From Umezawaea endophytica (GTDB lineage Bacteria > Actinomycetota > Actinomycetes > Mycobacteriales > Pseudonocardiaceae), in contig NZ_JANYMP010000005.1 of NCBI RefSeq assembly GCF_025061645.1, forward strand, positions 281,050-345,049: a stretch of DNA of 64,000 bases, read 5' to 3'. The notes beneath the pieces were generated by a model. The model was given only the letters and a program-made list of their open reading frames with translations. It ran no database searches and was not told the DNA's origin. The first letter of the stretch is position 1, and every line of letters starts with the position of its first letter. This document shows, piece after piece, positions 60,274 through 64,000 of the stretch. A program made the position numbers and the translations under genes.

Positions 60274-60316
60274 CGTCCTCCTGAGGTCGCGACCCACGTG
60301 CGACCCCAGGAGGACG
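60274..60316. promoter_or_regulatory. 17-bp inverted repeat upstream of the hydrolase
   Basis: CGTCCTCCTGAGGTCGC (60274-60290) and GCGACCCCAGGAGGACG (60300-60316) pair with one mismatch around nine bases. Together with the neighbouring palindrome it can form a large structure in the hydrolase leader, or serve as a repressor site between the divergent genes. Confidence 0.5.
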
Positions 60317-60369
60317 AGCCCGTCACCGGGTGTTCCGCGCGGGCGCGACGGCGTGTGGCACAAATTCGT

Positions 60370-60385
60370 CACGAACGTGTTCGTG
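60370..60385. promoter_or_regulatory. TetR operator upstream of its own gene
   Basis: CACGAAC (60370-60376) and GTTCGTG (60379-60385) are perfect arms around GT, 13 bases upstream of the tetR GTG. The core CGAAC-N2-GTTCG recurs twice upstream of the 61423 operon. Confidence 0.65.
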
Positions 60386-60398
60386 GTACCTTCGGCGG

Positions 60399-61088
60399 GT
60401 GATCCCCGATGGCCGTGCCCGGACGCCTGTCAGCAGGCGGGACCGTCCGGCGAAACCCGCTTTGAGCAGGCAGGGGATCGTCGACGCCGCCCTGGTGATC
60501 ATGCGGGAGGAAGGCCTCGGCAAGGTGACGATGCGGCGCATCGCCACCGCGTTGGACACCGGGCCGGGGTCGCTGTACGTCTACGTCCGCGACACCGAGG
60601 ACCTCCACGCGCAGATCCTCGACACGCTGCTCGCGCCGGTCCCCGCGGCCGTGCCCGCGACGGGCCCGTGGCGCGACCGGCTGAAGGCCCTGCTGGCCGA
60701 CTACGGCCGCGTCCTGCAAACCCATCCGACCATCGCCAGGATGGCCCTGTCCACGCAGCCCAGCGGCCCGAACTCCCTGGCCGTGGCGGACACGATCCTG
60801 GGCCTGCTCGCCGAGGGCGGCGTGTCCGACCAGGTCGCCGCGTGGGGCCTGGACCTGCTCCTGCTGTACCCCACGGCCATCGCCGTGGAACACGGCGGCT
60901 CACCACCGCAGAAGGCCGAGGGCATGGCCCAACTGGCCACCCAGATCGCCACCGCCGACCCAGCCCAGTACCCCAACGTCGCCCGCGCGGGCACAGCCCT
61001 CCTGTCCGGCAACGGCTCGTCCCGCTCGACGTGGGCACTGGACGTCCTCCTCGACGGCATCCTCGCCGCCCAGTCACCACCGGTTTAG
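60399..61088 (+). CDS. TetR-family transcriptional regulator
   Basis: 229 residues. The helix-turn-helix is at about 38-60 (TMRRIATALDTGPGSLYVYV), with the ligand domain of the TetR_C type after it (WRDRLKALLADYGRVLQTHPTIARM, QVAAWGLDLLLLYPTAIAVEHG). GTG at 60399 lies 13 bases after the palindrome CACGAAC-GT-GTTCGTG, which should be its operator. The same core occurs twice upstream of the next operon, so this protein probably represses both itself and that operon. The Arg/Pro-rich first 25 residues are unusual but follow from the only plausible start. Confidence 0.92.
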   Translation: MIPDGRARTPVSRRDRPAKPALSRQGIVDAALVIMREEGLGKVTMRRIATALDTGPGSLYVYVRDTEDLHAQILDTLLAPVPAAVPATGPWRDRLKALLADYGRVLQTHPTIARMALSTQPSGPNSLAVADTILGLLAEGGVSDQVAAWGLDLLLLYPTAIAVEHGGSPPQKAEGMAQLATQIATADPAQYPNVARAGTALLSGNGSSRSTWALDVLLDGILAAQSPPV

Positions 61089-61104
61089 GTCGACAAGCCA
61101 GCCG

Positions 61105-61222
61105 CCCCGGCTCAGCGGCTCACCGCCGCCACGGGACACGGCGGCTCGTAGTCACCACCCCGGCGCAGCGGTCCGTAGCCATCCCGGCCCAGCGGCTCAC
61201 CTGCCATCCCCGGCGCGACCTC
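61105..61222. repeat. degenerate 24-26-bp intergenic repeats
   Basis: Copies of CCCCGGC(T/G/C)CAGCGGCTCACC begin at about 61105, 61158 (CCCCGGCGCAGCGG), 61182 (TCCCGGCCCAGCGGCTCACC) and 61208 (CCCCGGCGCGACC), so the step is 24 to 26 bases with one unit missing or diverged. They lie between the tetR stop and the operators of the next operon. No function is evident. Confidence 0.4.
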
Positions 61223-61298
61223 CGCTCGTGCTTGTTGATCATGCGCTGACCTGAAATCACCTTCTCCCAGGCCACCCCCGCTTCCCGCATCCCTCCGC

Positions 61299-61310
61299 CG
61301 AACATGTTCG
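61299..61310. promoter_or_regulatory. TetR operator copy, distal
   Basis: CGAACATGTTCG is a perfect 12-bp palindrome with the CGAAC-N2-GTTCG core of the tetR site at 60370. It lies 30 bases, about three helical turns, from the next copy. Confidence 0.6.
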
Positions 61311-61328
61311 CCACAAACTTGTTTCCAA

Positions 61329-61340
61329 CGAACACGTTCG
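61329..61340. promoter_or_regulatory. TetR operator copy, proximal
   Basis: CGAAC-AC-GTTCG overlaps the probable promoter of the following operon (TTGTTT near 61319 and GCTAAC near 61340), so binding would block transcription. Confidence 0.6.
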
Positions 61341-61422
61341 CTAACCTGGCGCCACAACCGAGTCGTCGATGTCCACGCTCGCGATCTCGGGCTCCGCCCA
61401 CCGTCCGGAATCGGGGAAGTCG

Positions 61423-62820
61423 ATGAGGGGAATCCCCCTGCGGGGCACAGCGGTGCTGCTGCTGGTCACCGCGTTCCTGTCCACACCCGCCGCCCTGGCG
61501 GACGGCCCGGCCGCGGGCGCTGATCTGCACGTCGCGCAGAGCCTCGGCGCGCGGGAGTTGACGGTCGTGTTGCGTCGCGTCGACGGTGTGCCGGGCCCGC
61601 TGCGGGTCGACGTGGTGACGCACGCGGGAACCGTGCCGGGCTCGCTGCGGTTGCGGCTGGCGTCCGCCGGAGTGAGCGAGACGACGGTGGCGCTCGGCGC
61701 GACGCCGGGTGTGCACGGGGGCACGGTGGAGGTGGGGCGGCCGGGGCCGCACGAGCTGGTCCTCGACGACGGGACGGCCACCGCGTCGATCCCCTTCGTC
61801 GTGCCGGTCAGCGTGCTGTCCCCGGCGGAACGCGCCACGTACGCCGGGTTCGCCGCCGCCGGTCTGCTGCTGGCCCTCGCGCTGGTCGCGGCGCTCCGAG
61901 CCCGGCGGGGGTGGGTGGTCGTCGTGCCCACCGCCGGGTTCGGCGCGGTGCTGGCCGTCGCGGTCACCGCGGCCGTGCTGTCGGCGTCCACCCCCGCGCC
62001 ACCGGTGCCGGGCGAGTACGTCGACGCGACGGTCGACGCGGTCCTCGACCCCTACTCCCTCGCCCACCCGGCACTCGGGCAGGCCACGCGCCCTCCCGCG
62101 ACCATGCTGGTGCGTCCGACCAAGGCCGGTGACGGCGTGGACCTGGTCCTGTCGTTCACGGACAGCGCCAGCGGACGGCCGGTCGACGACCTCCTCGTGC
62201 ACGACAGCGCGTTCGTGCACCTGCTCGTCGTCACGCCGTCCCTGGGGTTGCGGCACCTCCACCCGGTCCGCGTCGGGCCGGGCGAGTACCGGGTGCACGT
62301 GGCGGACACCGAACCGGGGCACTACGCGCTGGCCGCCGAGGTGTCCCGGCGCGGCGGTGGCGTGCAACTCCTGCGCTCACCGACCGGCTTCGACGTCGAC
62401 GGCCAAGCCCCACCTGTTCAGGACGCCGCGGCCACCCAGGTCGACGTGTCGAACGCGCGGTCCGGCGAGCCGACCACGATCGTCGCGCGGTTCGGCGATC
62501 GAGCGGACCTCCAGCCCTGGCTGGGCATGGTCGGGCACCTGATCGCCGTCGGTCCCCTGCCGGACGACGCGTCCACCGCTGCGGTGGAACGGGCCCCGCT
62601 GTGGGCGCACGTGCACGCGATGGCGCCGGCCAGGCGCTCCGCGGACCGGGAAGCGCCTGACGAGACGGTGGCGGCGTACGGACCGGAGGCGTCGTTCACG
62701 CACACGTTCCCGCTGCCCGGCCGCTACCGGGTGTGGGTGCAGGCGCAGCGCGACTACGAACTGCTGACCGTGCCGGTGTGGGTGGACGTCGCCGCCGGAA
62801 CCACCGCGAGCGGGCGATGA
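61423..62820 (+). CDS. exported membrane protein with histidine-rich extracytoplasmic domain
   Basis: 465 residues. A signal peptide (MRGIPLRGTAVLLLVTAFLS, ending near ALA) is followed by a beta-rich domain (about 30-135), two membrane helices (about 142-162 and 166-190) and a second outer domain. That domain has several His: VHDSAFVHLLVV, RHLHPVRVGPGEY, MVGHLIAVGPLP and WAHVHAM, reminiscent of metal- or copper-handling YtkA/FixH-type domains. No enzyme motif is seen. ATG at 61423 follows GGGGAAG; ATG at 61369 would add 18 residues before the signal peptide and has no ribosome site. Two TetR sites lie upstream. The stop overlaps the next start (ATGA). Confidence 0.75.
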   Translation: MRGIPLRGTAVLLLVTAFLSTPAALADGPAAGADLHVAQSLGARELTVVLRRVDGVPGPLRVDVVTHAGTVPGSLRLRLASAGVSETTVALGATPGVHGGTVEVGRPGPHELVLDDGTATASIPFVVPVSVLSPAERATYAGFAAAGLLLALALVAALRARRGWVVVVPTAGFGAVLAVAVTAAVLSASTPAPPVPGEYVDATVDAVLDPYSLAHPALGQATRPPATMLVRPTKAGDGVDLVLSFTDSASGRPVDDLLVHDSAFVHLLVVTPSLGLRHLHPVRVGPGEYRVHVADTEPGHYALAAEVSRRGGGVQLLRSPTGFDVDGQAPPVQDAAATQVDVSNARSGEPTTIVARFGDRADLQPWLGMVGHLIAVGPLPDDASTAAVERAPLWAHVHAMAPARRSADREAPDETVAAYGPEASFTHTFPLPGRYRVWVQAQRDYELLTVPVWVDVAAGTTASGR

Positions 62821-63218
62821 CGAAGCGGGGACGGGTCGTGCTCGCGACCGCGGTCGTCGTCGCGGTCATCGGCGGCGCGCTGGCGATGACGTGGGCCGGA
62901 ACGACCAAAGGCCAAGCGGTGCTGGAGGGCGGCACCTCGCGGCACACCGTTCGCGTGGTGGTGGAGCCGGCCGCGGTCGGGACCACCGTCGTGCGGATCG
63001 AGGTGGGCGCGGCGAGCGGGGTGGTCGGGGTCCGTCTCGAACCGGCGATGGCGCACATGGGCCACGCGCTCGCGCCCCTCGCCGCCGCGCTCGAAGGCCC
63101 CGGCCGCTACCGCGTCGACACGACCTTCGACATGCCGGGCCCGTGGGAGTTGACCGTCGCCGTCGAGGACGGGCTCGGGACCCAGCGGGTCGCGCTCCCG
63201 CTCGTCATCACCGGATGA
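62817..63218 (+). CDS. small exported FixH/YtkA-like protein
   Basis: 133 residues. One N-terminal membrane segment (VVLATAVVVAVIGGALAM) and an outer beta-sandwich-like domain: HTVRVVVEPAAVGTTVVRIEV, VRLEPAMAHMGHALAPL and GRYRVDTTFDMPGPWELTVAVED. The MAHMGH stretch could bind copper, and the end PGPWELTV is typical of FixH/YtkA-like domains. It overlaps the gene upstream by four bases and is followed at 13 bases by a polytopic membrane protein, so the three probably form one unit. Confidence 0.75.
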   Translation: MTKRGRVVLATAVVVAVIGGALAMTWAGTTKGQAVLEGGTSRHTVRVVVEPAAVGTTVVRIEVGAASGVVGVRLEPAMAHMGHALAPLAAALEGPGRYRVDTTFDMPGPWELTVAVEDGLGTQRVALPLVITG

Positions 63219-63231
63219 GGGAAGGGAACTG

Positions 63232-64000
63232 ATGAGCACCAACGATTCCGAAGAGGACCGGACGGCACGCCCGCCCGCGCGGCTGCTGCCCGCGGTCGCC
63301 GTGTTCGCGGGAACGCTGCTGTCGCTGGTCGGCTGGAGCTGGGACATCCAGTGGCACACCGACGTCGGCCCCGACACGTTCTTCACGATGCCGCACCTGT
63401 TCCTGTACGCGGGGAGCGCGCTGTGCGGGATCACCGCGCTCGTCGTCGTGCTGCGCACCACCTCGGCGCAGCGCGCGGGCCGGCACGTGGACCCCACCGT
63501 CGGCGGCCGGTCCGTCCGGGTGTTCGGCGGCCGGTTCACCGCGCCCGTCGCCTACCTGGTGACCGGGACGGCCGCGGCGGCGTTCCTGTTCTACGGGCTG
63601 TGGGACCAGTGGTGGCACGGCCTCTACGGCTTCGACGCCACGCTCAACTCCCCGCCGCACGTCGGTCTGCTGCTCGGCAACGTCGCCACCATCATCGGGG
63701 CGGCGATGGCGTTCACCGCGCTGCGCGCCGAGCGGTGGGGCCGGATCGGCGTGTTCGCCTCCTTCGGCGTGCTGGTGGCGTTCCTCCCCATCCCGGCGGA
63801 CGTGTTCCAGCAGGTCGAAGGTCCGGTCGACTGGGGAGCGGTGTGCCTGGCGTGCCTGACGGCGCTGCTGCTACTCCTGGCGACGGCGTTCTTCCGACGG
63901 CCGGGTTCCGCGCTGCTGGTCGCGGTGTCGGTGGCCGTCGTGCAGGGCGTGCTGTGGCTGTTCACGCCGTGGGCGACCGTGCTGTACGCGGACGCGGTCG
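63232..64000 (+). CDS. polytopic membrane protein, cut by the right window edge
   Basis: ATG at 63232 behind GGGAAGGGAAC; 256 codons are seen and the frame is open at the edge. At least seven membrane helices are visible, beginning PAVAVFAGTLLSLVGW. Between the first two helices the loop has WDIQWHTDVGPDTFF followed by MPHLFLYAG, and later DQWWHGLYG, with conserved-looking His and Trp that could bind metal. I do not recognise the family. It is the third gene of the TetR-controlled operon. Confidence 0.75.
   Translation, partial: MSTNDSEEDRTARPPARLLPAVAVFAGTLLSLVGWSWDIQWHTDVGPDTFFTMPHLFLYAGSALCGITALVVVLRTTSAQRAGRHVDPTVGGRSVRVFGGRFTAPVAYLVTGTAAAAFLFYGLWDQWWHGLYGFDATLNSPPHVGLLLGNVATIIGAAMAFTALRAERWGRIGVFASFGVLVAFLPIPADVFQQVEGPVDWGAVCLACLTALLLLLATAFFRRPGSALLVAVSVAVVQGVLWLFTPWATVLYADAV

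Noticed and set aside
61112-61357. 81-codon minus-strand frame over the intergenic repeats upstream of the membrane operon
   Set aside because: It is formed by the repeats and operators themselves and has no ribosome site or domain.

Overview
The window reads as chromosomal DNA of a high-GC actinomycete. Codon third positions are almost all G or C, GTG starts are common, and many neighbouring genes overlap by four bases. The gene families (VanR/VanS of the Streptomyces type, a StrR-like regulator, a LAL-type LuxR regulator, F420-type LLM oxidoreductase, MerR and TetR regulators) fit Pseudonocardiaceae/Actinosynnemataceae best, but the genus cannot be fixed from the sequence. I saw no rRNA, tRNA, insertion sequence or CRISPR array.

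Left end (1-7 kb): a truncated StrR-like ParB-fold regulator with a TTA codon, a poorly coding 1.5-kb stretch with a striking palindrome and short tandem repeats, then a glycopeptide-response block: D-Ala-D-Ala-type ligase, two VanY-type D,D-carboxypeptidases and a VanR/VanS two-component system. Both vanY promoters carry the same tandem 11-bp repeat, probably the VanR site. A perfect hairpin ends this block.

Middle left (7-31.6 kb): six collinear minus-strand genes. A STAND/TPR NTPase with an N-terminal amyloid-like motif sits in a tight operon with two proteins of unknown family. Then come a LAL regulator, a 4285-residue TcA-type toxin subunit loaded with hemopexin-like blades, and, 14 bases further, a Fic-domain protein. 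No TcB or TcC partner is present. This is the most unusual part of the window.

Middle (31.6-45.9 kb): a sugar-type ABC importer operon that continues into an esterase, a GlxA-type regulator and a 4,5-dihydroxyphthalate-decarboxylase-like protein; a DoxX/cupin pair; and a long operon (flavin monooxygenase, CocE-type hydrolase, NTF2-like, NIPSNAP-like, DedA, MOSC, ferredoxin-type reductase, acetamidase) divergent from a LysR regulator and preceded by an 18-codon coupled peptide. MOSC plus reductase suggests reduction of N-hydroxylated compounds.

Right (46-64 kb): an RsbW-like kinase next to a STAS-glycosyltransferase fusion lacking the usual key residues of both domains, an NmrA-like reductase, two secreted TAP-type hydrolases, a PrsW-like protease, an LLM oxidoreductase/TetR pair, a PobA-like hydroxylase with a fused O-methyltransferase opposite a MerR regulator, and a TetR regulator whose operator recurs upstream of a three-gene operon for extracytoplasmic and membrane proteins that runs off the right edge.
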